A DNA stretch of 64,000 bases from Meghimatium bilineatum (lineage: Eukaryota; Mollusca; Gastropoda; Stylommatophora; Philomycidae): NCBI GenBank assembly GCA_034231615.1, contig CM067307.1, positions 9,188,437-9,252,436 on the forward strand, read 5' to 3'. The position numbers were made by a program, and so were the translations under genes. The notes beneath the pieces are model-generated. The model did not search any database, was not told where the DNA came from, and was given only the letters and a program-made list of their open reading frames with translations. Positions 10,722-22,170 of this stretch are shown here, one piece after another (positions within the stretch are counted from its first letter, which is position 1; the number at the start of each line of letters is the position of its first letter).

Positions 10722-10818
10722 CTTCAGTTTGGGAACTCTATTGATTGTCTTCAATGGTCTTAGAACTCTGAGAACCCTTAGAGATTTGATGGTATTGAGG
10801 TTCTTGCCTGCACTATCA
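10722..10818 (-). CDS. Cav2: Cav2 exon: IIIS4 voltage sensor
   Basis: This 97-nt exon has one base completing the Asn codon shared with the 31455 exon, then 32 codons from [11 protein letters not shown] to PKLK. It encodes the short S3-S4 loop and helix IIIS4. Basic residues stand at every third position (K11, R14, R17, R20, K23 of the exon product), the classic voltage-sensor pattern, followed by the NRVPKLK start of the S4-S5 linker. In minus sense the acceptor is TTTTTCAG and the donor is GTACGC. The upstream intron is 20.6 kb, the largest in the window, and contains the 67-bp satellite. Confidence 0.97.
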
Positions 10819-11164
10819 CTGAAAAACAAAGAAAATATACTCAGATTGTTGTTATGATTTGTCTGCCATATAACATGACTAGATAATTCATATGTAATTA
10901 TGAACACTCAAGCAATTCTTTACTTTCTAATTGATATTTAGTTTTTGCAAAATGGTTTAAAGTGTTCTACTTCTACTACAAATTCACAAAACTGATCAAA
11001 GTAAGAGAAATCAAAGAACAATGTGAAGATTAATATTTAGTTTCCAAACTTTCAACTAAAAACATGAATGACAATGTTTAAAGCAGGCAGTTTAAATATC
11101 AGCAGAATATAAAAACCACATCAGACTGATCACAATATACTGGTTTCAATTTCCTTTCTTTTTG

Positions 11165-11480
11165 CTTTACACACCTTTATGCCTTGCAGCATCTGGGATA
11201 AAAAAGTTCTCTAGTGATGGCTTTTTTGTGTGCTTCAAATATGTTTGATTTCGTTTACTCTTTTATTTCTGTAATCCATTGTTTACAAAGTCTGCCCCTA
11301 GCTCTGTATCCATCGTCTCTGTATAGTAATGCATTTTAGGGGGCACTGTCTGATGGTAGTCTGGATCCATGCAAAAACCATTTAATGTACTATCTTCTGA
11401 TGTAATACAGGATTGGTATTGAGTTTGTTAATCCTCTGATATTTTCATTCCTGATTCTGTCTCTTATTGTTACTCCAAGG
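11165..11480 (-). mobile_element. non-LTR retrotransposon 3' end (minus)
   Basis: This is homologous to 7133-7325: TTACACACCTTTATGCCTTG, CAGCATCTGGGATAAAAAAG, TTCTCTAGTGATGGCTTTTT, then TTTATTTCTGTAATCCATTG. It continues about 100 bp farther into the reverse-transcriptase side than the 7133 copy. Heavily decayed. Confidence 0.65.
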
Positions 11481-11764
11481 ATCAATTTCCATAGATCATA
11501 AATCAATGTTATATTTCATGGTTTCCTAAAAGCAGTCTTTGTTAGTTAACTTAAAACTCATAATTAATGTCTCAAAGTGACAATTCAGTGGGCTTGTTTT
11601 AATATGGTGGTGCCCAAATTCTCTCCAAAACTCCCACAATGAAATGGTCACAGAAAAACACAGCTGTTATGGAACGCCATTTTACAAACATCATTCATGG
11701 ATGTGAAGTTTCCAAACTCATCCATAGATGGTAGAGAATAGAGATGTATGGAGATATTTCTGTT

Positions 11765-11830
11765 CCAAATGTCTAAATGTGACACCCCTACGACCCTGAA
11801 AGGTTATGGGTTTTATTATTATTATTAAAA
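11765..11830 (+). mobile_element. non-LTR retrotransposon 3' tail remnant (plus)
   Basis: TGACACCCCTACGACCCTGA then AAGGTTATGGGTTTTATTAT and further TTA repeats form the terminal 45 bp of the tail family, ending in a trinucleotide repeat. Confidence 0.75.
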
Positions 11831-12169
11831 GCAGTCTTTATGTTAACACAAAACTTAGTAAAATACTTCCACTTCTGTTTTGACTATAGTCAAGTGACTG
11901 TTATCATGGAAAAAGTGGTTGTTGTGACTCTAATATACATTTTCCATATTTGTTTTATTGATTTTGATGTCATTCAGAAAAATGTACATACGATACCTTC
12001 AACATTTAAGGATGGCCGTAAGCTCAACATATAAAGAATTTTTATATGTAAAGACAATTTGATACACTTGTGTAAACATTCTAGAAAAACGGATATCAAC
12101 GCATAGAACCATGGATAAATTTTGGTGACAAAAATTTATGCTAATAAATATTTGTGCTGCTGATAGACT

Positions 12170-12275
12170 ATCATAATGTTTTTTCTCAAACTTCCACTGG
12201 ATCTCTCTTGTAGAAGGATAATAGTGTACTAGATTTTCAGAAATGTAGTCCAGAGAACAGAAATGTGTCCTAAGC
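12170..12275 (-). mobile_element. SINE-like repeat, family A fragment (minus)
   Basis: TTTTTCTCAAACTTCCACTG, GATCTCTCTTGTAGAAGGAT, TACTAGATTTTCAG and GTCCAGAGAACAGAAATGTG match the reverse complement of family A 3' sequence. Confidence 0.75.
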
Positions 12276-12389
12276 AGAAAGCAATAGCACACTGTTTCCC
12301 ATAATTTCTCAGTTGCCTAGTCAGTGATTAACCATAAACCACCTGCCTAGCATCGGCAACCACACTTGCTCAGTAGTGATGGTGCCATC

Positions 12390-12470
12390 CCTTGAACTTC
12401 TAAGAGCATGAGCACTGGTACAATACTTCCTGGTGGCTGGGTTGGACCCTGGCCATCATTTTTATCTCAC
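12390..12470 (+). mobile_element. tRNA-derived SINE head
   Basis: GAGCATGAGCACTGG (A-box-like) is followed about 30 bp later by CTGGGTTGGACCCTGG (B-box-like GGGTTGGACCC). Spacing and order fit an internal pol III promoter. It does not fold as an intact tRNA by eye, so it is a SINE head or a tRNA pseudogene. Confidence 0.45.
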
Positions 12471-14150
12471 ACCACAAATAACAAGTGGATTCAAAACCTG
12501 GATTTGTCAAAACATGTGCTGCAAGTACATTGTTTTATGTTTTACTAACTCTAACCTTGTGAAATAATCAAATATTTTACTTATAAATGTCAAATTATAA
12601 TACTTATATATTAATATTCTGTAACCAATTTTCTTTCCAATGATAAATACATTATTTATCACTATTAAATTGCCATGTGATACCATAAATACATTATATT
12701 TACCACTATTAAGTTGTCACGTGATATCATTAAAAAAAGACGTAGAATTTTTTTTAATGCAAGTATCGATTTTGATAACAATAATATTGATAACAATGAC
12801 ATAAGCAGTGATTATTGTGCAAGTTTGCCAACTCCAAGGCCATGAGAAGGCCGCCGCCAATATACAAGAACATCAATTTATATCGATATCACATACACTA
12901 TTCATCAAGTGTAGTCTAGTAAAGTTATAGATTTGGTATAAATAAACTTTATGAATTGGACATTTTTAATTATGTGTTTCTCCAAAATTATGACAAATCT
13001 TTATGAAATGGTGTAGCTTGTATTTCATATGTTAACATTGCAAGTATTTGTGAATTTATATGATCTTGTGCTTTATTTGTTCATAATTAGACACACTGCC
13101 AGAAAAAACCATTATCAAGATAAAGGTATAACATACGTTAGGAATTCACATTTTTTCATTTAGTTGGCATTTTGAATCTCATTTTTATCACATTGTCATA
13201 CATATATAGTCTTTCAATTTTATAAAGTAAAAACAACTGTAAAAGTATATCACTCTTTTGACTGACTAGAACAGCATTTTCATTGGTCTTCACAATGGTT
13301 ATAATTTGTCAAAATAAATTATAAATTAAGAAAACTATAGTTCAGTTTCTTCATTGACAATCCATGGAGTAAATGAAACACAAATTAATTATACCACAGC
13401 CTGTATTTCAATTCAACAAACCTATGTATTTTAATTTCAAATCCTGTATACAAATAGCACTTCATTAAATGTAAATACTTGAGGCCAATATGGACATATT
13501 CAATGAAATGTGTGTCTATACTGTACGAATATAGGAAATCTGTATTGGTTGGCAGCTATGCTGACTAGAGCAAAGCAAGAAAACAGAAAAGAAATAAGCT
13601 GAGATCCGAAGGGAATCATATAATGAAGATGCATACATCAGGACAACCATAGGCATAAACTAAAAGTTAGTAATATACTTTCTTCCATCACTGCAATCCT
13701 CCATGTTAAAGATACAGAGATAAGTGTATATGGTAATATAGACATCATTTACCTAGCTGCCATCACGTATACAGAATAGATTAAAAAATCTACCTCCAAA
13801 ATACGGAGTGAGGGGGGAAAGTGTGTCTTCACTGGAAATTTTAAAGATAAAAATAATCAACATCTGGCTGGGACTAAGTCTGTATAGATCCTACTCTTAG
13901 ATGGCTGCTGGAATGTAGAGCAAAGGACATATGGGAATATTCTGTGTGCCATGATTGAGGTTTCTAATCAAGAATTTCCAAAAGAAAACATCCAGTTCAT
14001 ACATTAAGTTGAACTCCTGCCATCATGATTCCAAGGCATTTTATAAATCATTCAACCATACAATTGCACAGCAATATGATGATGATGATGAAGTAATCCC
14101 TTTAGCTGTGAGCAGGTAACTTTTGACAGCTTTCTTTGCCTTTCTGACAA
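12471..14150. other. intron, AT-rich, no recognised feature
   Basis: I see only a short direct repeat near 12640-12735 (CATTA-TTTACCACTATTAA and CACGTGATATCATT versions) and AT-rich unique sequence. Neither strand shows plausible exons or transposon proteins. Confidence 0.5.
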
Positions 14151-14650
14151 AAACATAGTTCCTCTTCTGTTGAGCGAACGAGGTGACACACAGAGTATTA
14201 CATGGTTTGCTGTCCCAAAGGCAGAATGGGGTTAGTGGTGGTTATAGATGCAGTCCCCAAAGGAAGACATTCCAGTGTGGCAGTATTCCAGGATCTTCAC
14301 GTTCCGCTAGGACACAGCATGCACTTCGTGGTCAACAATTTCCTATTAGCTTTGTTGACCCATTTGCTGTGATGACACACCTAGCATCTCTGCCACTTAG
14401 AATTTGCTTAAAGGACAAAGGTGCAGTGCCCGTTTGCCTGTATCTCTTCATTAATTATGGGAAAAATTCAATTAAAGACAAAAGTAAGATAATAAAAAAA
14501 GACATACAAAACATTATATTTTTTTTTAAAGGTGATAAGTTGTCAGCTTATCTCCCAACTTTCTTAGTCACCTCCTACACCATGCCTGAAAAAAGACAGT
14601 GACCATTCTTTGCAGTCTGAGCTAGAAGTACAGATGCAATTGTCAAACGC
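14151..14650. repeat. unrecognised less AT-rich block plus dispersed repeat
   Basis: The part at 14160-14460 is visibly less AT-rich than its surroundings (ACACAGAGTATTACATGGTT, TCCCAAAGGCAGAATGGGGT, GCATGCACTTCGTGGTCAAC). It holds a 139-codon plus frame with no family resemblance. The rest (14520-14650) is a second copy of the 4600-4760 repeat. It is probably a dispersed element; I cannot name it. Confidence 0.4.
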
Positions 14651-14931
14651 TGACCACAAATTTATAGAAAAATATGATAAAGCCAGACAAAAATGATTTT
14701 GCTAATGCTAAAATGTAATTTTATCATACAAACCTCACACTATGGCAGTGAAAATGTTCAGATATCTCAAAGTAAATAGATTTTAAGAATTTTGCTTTTC
14801 TTCTTACAATTAGTCTAGTTCTGTTGAGTACTTGTGAAACATGGACTGCTTACAGGCATCATGTGATGAAGCTCAATCACTTCCACACCATTTGTTTCAG
14901 AAAGGTGATGGACATCTGATAGTAAGATATG

Positions 14932-15715
14932 CTTCAGTTGCCACAGTCATTGACAGTACTAGTACTCCCAGCATTGATACTACTATGCTTCAGTTGCCAC
15001 AGTCATTGACAGTACTAGTACTCCCAGCATTGATACTACTATGCTCCAGTTGCCACAGTCATTGACAGTACTAGTACTCCCAGCATTGATACTACTATGC
15101 TTCAGTTGCCACAGTCATTGACAGTACTAGTACTCCCAGCATTGATACTACTATGCTCCAGTTGCAACAGTCATTGACAGTACTAGTACTCCCAGCATTG
15201 ATACTACTATGCTCCAGTTGCCACAGTCATTGACAGTACTAGTACTCCCAGCATTGATACTACTATGCTTCAGTTGCCACAGTCATTGACAGTACTAGTA
15301 CTCCCAGCATTGATACTACTATGCTCCAGTTGCCACAGTCATTGACAGTACTAGTACTCCCAGCATTGATACTACTATGCTTCAGTTGCCACAGTCATTG
15401 ACAGTACTAGTACTCCCAGCATTGATACTACTATGCTCCAGTTGCCACAGTCATTGACAGTACTAGTACTCCCAGCATTGATACTACTATGCTTCAGTTG
15501 CCACAGTCATTGACAGTACTAGTACTCCCAGCATTGATACTACTATGCTCCAGTTGCAACAGTCATTGACAGTACTAGTACTCCCAGCATTGATACTACT
15601 ATGCTCCAGTTGCCACAGTCATTGACAGTACTAGTACTCCCAGCATTGATACTACTATGCTTCAGTTGACACAGTCCATGATAGAACTGGTACTCCCAGC
15701 ATTGATAATACTTCA
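14932..15715. repeat. 56-bp tandem array, 14 units, 7-unit higher-order period
   Basis: Fourteen units of 56 bp begin at 14932 (CTTCAGTTGCCACAGTCATT, then GACAGTACTAGTACTCCCAG and CATTGATACTACTATG). Each unit contains the perfect palindrome AGTACTAGTACT. Units differ mainly at base 3 (CTT or CTC) and in GTTGCCACAG or GTTGCAACAG. The GCAACAG variant appears in the units at 15156 and 15548, exactly seven units (392 bp) apart and each followed by a CTC unit, so a 7-unit block was duplicated. The last unit is divergent. Confidence 0.97.
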
Positions 15716-16099
15716 TGAAGTCACATATTGTTTGGGAATGCTCATAAATTACATCAACAATATTTTTTTCCCCTTGTCAACAACTATCAAGAATTCAGCA
15801 ACCTGCGCAATTATGACAAATCCCCTTCTTCTACTTGTCAACAACTGTCAAGAATTGAGGACTTGCTTAATTATGGTACATCTATCTCGTCTCCCTTCCC
15901 TCCAAACATATCTGTTATCAGAAAATGTACTAAAAATATATTTCATTCTTAAAATTTTAGAAATATTTTCAAATGTAAACAATTTATTTTTTGTGTAAAT
16001 ACACTGTTGCTGACTTCAACCCTCTTTCCCCTTGTAAACAACTAAACTTTGTTGTAAAAAGGCCACTTTGCCATAGCAGATGCACCGACATATACAGGA

Positions 16100-16215
16100 A
16101 GGATTTCATTGTACCTCCGAAAGTAAAAACCCTGTTCCAACCACGGATTGAACCCGGGACTACATGGGTCTGTGAACTGTGTTTTAATCACACCGCCATG
16201 CGTTTCACATTCAAA
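16100..16215 (-). mobile_element. tRNA-derived SINE head (minus)
   Basis: On the minus strand ATGGCGGTGTGATTAAAAC (A-box-like) precedes CCCGGGTTCAATCCGTGG, which contains a near-canonical B box GGTTCAATCC, at tRNA-like spacing. The acceptor stem does not pair well and sequence continues past the T arm, so a SINE or tRNA pseudogene is more likely than a working tRNA gene. Confidence 0.6.
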
Positions 16216-16448
16216 CAGTGAATATAGCAAAATCATCACTTGTGATGGATGACAAAACACCCATACAATTACAGGTAGTTCCTAATGTTTCTTGCACTGG
16301 TTTCTTAAAATATATATGAGTTTTTTTTTATTGTGTGTTTTTTTAAATAAAAGAAATAGTTATTCACAGTTTATCCACGATTTTCCAATTAAAAATAGAA
16401 TAAAATCTGCTACTGCTGACTTTTAATTATCTTTAGTAGAAGCAGTAA

Positions 16449-16479
16449 TCTGAAGGTAGCAAGTGAGATGTGAACCAGA
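16449..16479 (+). repeat. left inverted repeat bounding the 67-bp satellite
   Basis: The 31-bp segment contains TGAAGGTAGCA, TGAGAT and AACCAG. It pairs with 19905-19935 in inverse orientation (25 of 31 positions match by my alignment). It resembles the reverse of a pol III B box (GAACCAG). Confidence 0.75.
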
Positions 16480-16510
16480 TCCATTCAGCTGGCACCAGTA
16501 TGTCTCGCAA

Positions 16511-19500
16511 CTGGAGTCAACATGTTTTCAGAATTTGACTAATTGGTAATCCTACCTGGTTAAAATCTCATCTGCTACTGGAGTCAACATGTTTTCAGAA
16601 TTTGACTAATTGGTAATCCTACCTGGTTAAAATCTCATCTGCTACTGGAGTCAACATGTTTTCAGAATTTGACTAATTGGTAATCCTACCTGGTTAAAAT
16701 CTCATCTGCTACTGGAGTCAACATGTTTTCAGAATTTGACTAATTGGTAATCCTACCTGGTTAAAATCTCATCTGCTACTGGAGTCAACATGTTTTCAGA
16801 ATTTGACTAATTGGTAATCCTACCTGGTTAAAATCTCATCTGCTACTGGAGTCAACATGTTTTCAGAATTTGACTAATTGGTAATCCTACCTGGTTAAAA
16901 TCTCATCTGCTACTGGAGTCAACATGTTTTCAGAATTTGACTAATTGGTAATCCTACCTGGTTAAAATCTCATCTGCTACTGGAGTCAACATGTTTTCAG
17001 AATTTGACTAATTGGTAATCCTACCTGGTTAAAATCTCATCTGCTACTGGAGTCAACATGTTTTCAGAATTTGACTAATTGGTAATCCTAACTGGTTAAA
17101 ATCTCATCTGCTACTGGAGTCAACATGTTTTCAGAATTTGACTAATTGGTAATCCTAACTGGTTAAAATCTCATCTGCTACTGGAGTCAACATGTTTTCA
17201 GAATTTGACTAATTGGTAATCCTACCTGGTTAAAATCTCATCTGCTACTGGAGTCAACATGTTTTCAGAATTTGACTAATTGGTAATCCTACCTGGTTAA
17301 AATCTCATCTGCTACTGGAGTCAACATGTTTTCAGAATTTGACTAATTGGTAATCCTACCTGGTTAAAATCTCATCTGCTACTGGAGTCAACATGTTTTC
17401 AGAATTTGACTAATTGGTAATCCTAACTGGTTAAAATCTCATCTGCTACTGGAGTCAACATGTTTTCAGAATTTGACTAATTGGTAATCCTAACTGGTTA
17501 AAATCTCATCTGCTACTGGAGTCAACATGTTTTCAGAATTTGACTAATTGGTAATCCTACCTGGTTAAAATCTCATCTGCTACTGGAGTCAAGATGTTTT
17601 CAGAATTTGACTAATTGGTAATCCTACCTGGTTAAAATCTCATCTGCTACTGGAGTCAACATGTTTTCAGAATTTGACTAATTGGTAATCCTACCTGGTT
17701 AAAATCTCATCTGCTACTGGAGTCAACATGTTTTCAGAATTTGACTAATTGGTAATCCTACCTGGTTAAAATCTCATCTGCTACTGGAGTCAACATGTTT
17801 TCAGAATTTGACTAATTGGTAATCCTACCTGGTTAAAATCTCATCTGCTACTGGAGTCAACATGTTTTCAGAATTTGACTAATTGGTAATCCTACCTGGT
17901 TAAAATCTCATCTGCTACTGGAGTCAACATGTTTTCAGAATTTGACTAATTGGTAATCCTACCTGGTTAAAATCTCATCTGCTACTGGAGTCAACATGTT
18001 TTCAGAATTTGACTAATTGGTAATCCTACCTGGTTAAAATCTCATCTGCTACTGGAGTCAACATGTTTTCAGAATTTGACTAATTGGTAATCCTACCTGG
18101 TTAAAATCTCATCTGCTACTGGAGTCAACATGTTTTCAGAATTTGACTAATTGGTAATCCTACCTGGTTAAAATCTCATCTGCTACTGGAGTCAACATGT
18201 TTTCAGAATTTGACTAATTGGTAATCCTACCTGGTTAAAATCTCATCTGCTACTGGAGTCAACATGTTTTCAGAATTTGACTAATTGGTAATCCTACCTG
18301 GTTAAAATCTCATCTGCTACTGGAGTCAACATGTTTTCAGAATTTGACTAATTGGTAATCCTACCTGGTTAAAATCTCATCTGCTACTGGAGTCAACATG
18401 TTTTCAGAATTTGACTAATTGGTAATCCTACCTGGTTAAAATCTCATCTGCTACTGGAGTCAACATGTTTTCAGAATTTGACTAATTGGTAATCCTACCT
18501 GGTTAAAATCTCATCTGCTACTGGAGTCAACATGTTTTCAGAATTTGACTAATTGGTAATCCTACCTGGTTAAAATCTCATCTGCTACTGGAGTCAACAT
18601 GTTTTCAGAATTTGACTAATTGGTAATCCTACCTGGTTAAAATCTCATCTGCTACTGGAGTCAACATGTTTTCAGAATTTGACTAATTGGTAATCCTACC
18701 TGGTTAAAATCTCATCTGCTACTGGAGTCAACATGTTTTCAGAATTTGACTAATTGGTAATCCTACCTGGTTAAAATCTCATCTGCTACTGGAGTCAACA
18801 TGTTTTCAGAATTTGACTAATTGGTAATCCTACCTGGTTAAAATCTCATCTGCTACTGGAGTCAACATGTTTTCAGAATTTGACTAATTGGTAATCCTAC
18901 CTGGTTAAAATCTCATCTGCTACTGGAGTCAACATGTTTTCAGAATTTGACTAATTGGTAATCCTACCTGGTTAAAATCTCATCTGCTACTGGAGTCAAC
19001 ATGTTTTCAGAATTTGACTAATTGGTAATCCTACCTGGTTAAAATCTCATCTGCTACTGGAGTCAACATGTTTTCAGAATTTGACTAATTGGTAATCCTA
19101 CCTGGTTAAAATCTCATCTGCTACTGGAGTCAACATGTTTTCAGAATTTGACTAATTGGTAATCCTACCTGGTTAAAATCTCATCTGCTACTGGAGTCAA
19201 CATGTTTTCAGAATTTGACTAATTGGTAATCCTACCTGGTTAAAATCTCATCTGCTACTGGAGTCAACATGTTTTCAGAATTTGACTAATTGGTAATCCT
19301 ACCTGGTTAAAATCTCATCTGCTACTGGAGTCAACATGTTTTCAGAATTTGACTAATTGGTAATCCTACCTGGTTAAAATCTCATCTGCTACTGGAGTCA
19401 ACATGTTTTCAGAATTTGACTAATTGGTAATCCTACCTGGTTAAAATCTCATCTGCTACTGGAGTCAACATGTTTTCAGAATTTGACTAATTGGTAATCC

Positions 19501-19927
19501 TACCTGGTTAAAATCTCATCTGCTACTGGAGTCAACATGTTTTCAGAATTTGACTAATTGGTAATCCTACCTGGTTAAAATCTCATCTGCTACTGGAGTC
19601 AACATGTTTTCAGAATTTGACTAATTGGTAATCCTACCTGGTTAAAATCTCATCTGCTACTGGAGTCAACATGTTTTCAGAATTTGACTAATTGGTAATC
19701 CTACCTGGTTAAAATCTCATCTGCTACTGGAGTCAACATGTTTTCAGAATTTGACTAATTGGTAATCCTACCTGGTTAAAATCTCATCTGCTACTGGAGT
19801 CAACATGTTTTCAGAATTTGACTAATTGGTAATCCTAACTGGTTAAAATCTCATCTGCTACTGGAGTCAACATGTTTTCAGAATTTGACTAATTGGTAAT
19901 CCTAACTGGTTAAAATCTCATCTGCTA
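16511..19927. repeat. 67-bp satellite, 51 units
   Basis: The array contains 51 units of exactly 67 bp (CTGGAGTCAACATGTTTTCA, GAATTTGACTAATTGGTAAT, CCTACCTGGTTAAAATCTCA, TCTGCTA), from 16511 to 19927. By reading, the only variants are CCTAACTGG in units 9, 10, 14, 15, 50 and 51, and AAGATG for AACATG in unit 17. Units 18-49 look identical, which implies very recent amplification or ongoing homogenisation. It lies in the IIIS3-IIIS4 intron. No long frame crosses it. Confidence 0.98.
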
Positions 19928-19935
19928 CCTTCAAA
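19905..19935 (-). repeat. right inverted repeat bounding the 67-bp satellite
   Basis: This is the inverse partner of 16449-16479, containing CTGGTT, ATCTCA and TGCTACCTTCA. Most of it is the end of unit 51. The CCTTCA extension that matches the left arm lies outside the array. Confidence 0.75.
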
Positions 19936-20019
19936 GATTTCTAAATGAGTAAATCCACAATGTTTCCTAACATAATTATTATTCAACAGCAACAACAGCT
20001 GTAGCACAAATATGATATA

Positions 20020-20530
20020 TAGGCTGTATATATATTCTTGATTAGAAACTAGCATCATTGCAGACGAGACATTCCCATAAGTGCTCCGCTCTGTTTCAGC
20101 AGGCATCCATGGTATGCAGACTCAAAGTCCGAGTCAGATATTGATTATGTGATGTTCGTAACTTTACTGAGTACACACTGGTTATCTTCATTTCTGTCAT
20201 TCTTTGTACGTGCACACTATCACCTCCAGCATCGCCTTCTTCACTGTGTTGTAAAACAATGACCACTCTTATTAGGTCAGCCCTATCTCTCTTCAATACT
20301 GTGCCATCAACCACAGCAGTGACAGCCATGAGTCTACTCTTTTGACATGTGACTTTCACATGACCATGGTAGTATATTATTATCCATGTAATATTTTTCA
20401 CAACTGAGCTGTTCAGTAACATGACCATATCCTTTCTAAACATGCAACTTTCTATTTCCGCAGCAAGCTCTGGGAGACAAAGATTATCACTGTGTGAGTT
20501 GATATTCCAATCACCAACCAAAAGCTGCAG
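20020..20530. repeat. dispersed repeat, also at 44085-44395
   Basis: TATTCTTGATTAGAAACTAG, ACATTCCCATAAGTGCTCCG, GTCATTCTTTGTACGTGCAC, CCACTCTTATTAGGTCAG and CCTATCTCTCTTC recur in the same order at 44090-44340. The 141-codon minus frame here is not conserved with that copy and should not be taken as a gene. Confidence 0.6.
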
Positions 20531-20744
20531 TCACTGTTTCTATTTTCATTTTCATGCTCCATATTGTAGGGGAGTAGGCAGACAAATTTTTTTCCAAGCA
20601 CCCTTTCTCCATTCTTGTAGGCAATAAAACCACATCAATAGTTAAAAATAGGGTACTTGAAGACAAAGGATACATATTATGACTTACGGATGTTCAATTA
20701 ATGGAAAATATGTCTTATATATATCAAAAGAAAATACATTTAAA

Positions 20745-21025
20745 AGAATAACAAATAAATTGTAATCAATTTCCCAATAAATAAATATTGCAGATGTGTC
20801 AAAATAAATAAATGTTATAGATAAATAAATAAATAAATAAAAGTGTGACAAATGATTCAATAATAAAATATGACCATTAACCAATAAATAAATGTTATAG
20901 ATAAATAAATAAAAGTGTGACAAATGATTCAATAATAAAATATGGGACATTAACCCAATAAATAAAAATTGCAGATGTCCCAATAAATAAATGCTGTAGA
21001 TTTCCCAAATAAATATGGCCAATAA
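20745..21025. repeat. AATA-rich degenerate tandem repeat
   Basis: (AATA)n runs alternate with AAAAGTGTGACAAATGATTC and ATTCAATAATAAAATATG, in units of very roughly 100 bp. A minus frame rich in Leu/Ile/Phe arises from the composition. Confidence 0.8.
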
Positions 21026-21214
21026 CCCAGTAGAGAAATATTTCAAAGGATAGAAACATTTAACTAGCTCAAGGATGCAATAAAATGTATCTCTTGAACA
21101 TTTTCTCATGTAGGTAGGTTTACACGTATATTTGTGTTTTATATGTTGTTTCCTTTATCTATAACAAAGTTACAATAAAATGGATGCCTATAAAGCATCT
21201 TGTTATGTTGTGCT

Positions 21215-21435
21215 TACTTATGTGTTCTGTCATGCATGTCATAAGAAGCGAGTAAGGATATTTGAGAGTGAAGTTATTTGTTCAGTTCCATAGGTCATAA
21301 TGAACCAAATACTATGGTGACATCAGATGTGCAAGGCCAAAAAACTCAGCTATCGCAGCAAAGCTGTAAAAAAATGCCACACAGCATATTCCATTCTCTT
21401 CACCACATCCTGCCAATCAACTTTTCAAGTTATCA
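21215..21435 (+). mobile_element. SINE-like repeat, family B, diverged copy
   Basis: CATGCATGTCATAAGAAGCG, AGTAAGGATATTTG, GTGACATCAGATGTGCAAGG, CAGCAAAGCTGTAAA and ATATTCCATTCTCTTCACCA follow the same order as the other family B copies. The copy is strongly diverged. Confidence 0.55.
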
Positions 21436-21479
21436 CAAAAAAGTATATGGCCCACAGTTTAGCAATCTGATCTAAGCGT

Positions 21480-21645
21480 AAAAATAAAAATTTTGGCAAT
21501 CCTGGCAAAAATAAAGGTATAATTTGGCAAAATGTCTAAAGTAAAGGTAAAATTTGTTAATGAGATCTAAAAGTAAAGATACAATTTTGCAATTTTGTCC
21601 AAAAGTAAAGGTACAGTTTGGTAATGTGGTCTAAAGGTAAAGATG
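21480..21645. repeat. degenerate ~36-bp minisatellite
   Basis: About four imperfect units of the type TCTAAAAGTAAAGGTA, CAATTTGGCAATG are visible. Confidence 0.7.
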
Positions 21646-21774
21646 GTCTACAGCATGTCAGCATACCATAGGGCTGTACTCTATCTTACAACACTAAGCA
21701 TCAGTTTTCTTTTGTAATGAGGGATTCTTCCAGTGTTTACTTTCCCATCTGAAGTGGATCTGCCTGTATGTTGC

Positions 21775-22045
21775 TGGGGTTCCAAATTGAAGCAAAGAAT
21801 AGCAATGCTGTCACCTGACTAGGCATGTAAGAGACCACTAAGGAGGCTAGGAAGTGAAGTTGACTGTCCCATCCCAAAGATGGTGAATGACCCAAGAGCC
21901 ATGCTGAAGTCAGATGTGTCCAGTGGAAAGGCATAGGTATTGTAGTTAAAATGCAAACCATTACACAATGCATTCCGTTATCTGGAATACATTTTGCTAA
22001 TGTGAAGGAGCTTGAGAATGAACACAGAAGATTGATGTTGTGCAA
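21775..22045 (+). mobile_element. SINE-like repeat, family B
   Basis: GCAAAGAATAGCAATGCTGT, GCATGTAAGAGACCACTAAG, GAGG, GACTGTCCCATCCCAAAGAT, GAATGACCCAAGAGCCATGC, TGAAGTCAGATGTGTCCAG and GAGCTTGAGAATGAACACAG mark a near-full-length copy of about 270 bp. Reverse-oriented copies lie at 24740, 34990 and 52760. No coding capacity; abundance and both orientations fit a SINE-type element. Confidence 0.75.
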
Positions 22046-22170
22046 TATAAGACTCTGGGAGCCACATTAGTGGTTGGTGCGCTGGCCTTTTAGTCTGTGG
22101 GTCAGGGTACGATTCCTAATTCAGTATTTTTCAATTACAACTGAAAACCAGGTCTATTGGTTTCAGGACT
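22046..22170 (+). mobile_element. tRNA-derived SINE head
   Basis: TTAGTGGTTGGTGCGCTGG (A-box region), an anticodon-arm-like CCTTTTAGTCTGTGGG, then GGTACGATTCC (B box) occur in tRNA order and spacing directly after a family B copy. The stems pair poorly, so a SINE is favoured over a tRNA gene. Confidence 0.6.

Noticed and set aside
14183..14602. 139-codon plus frame as a gene
   Set aside because: No recognisable domain, no splice context, and its 3' third overlaps a repeat also found at 4600-4760.
16511..19927. CRISPR-like array
   Set aside because: The units are head-to-tail with no spacers, the period is fixed at 67 bp and the genome is animal; it is a satellite.
20096..20521. 141-codon minus frame as a gene
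   Set aside because: The region is a dispersed repeat with a second copy at 44085-44395 in which the frame is not kept.
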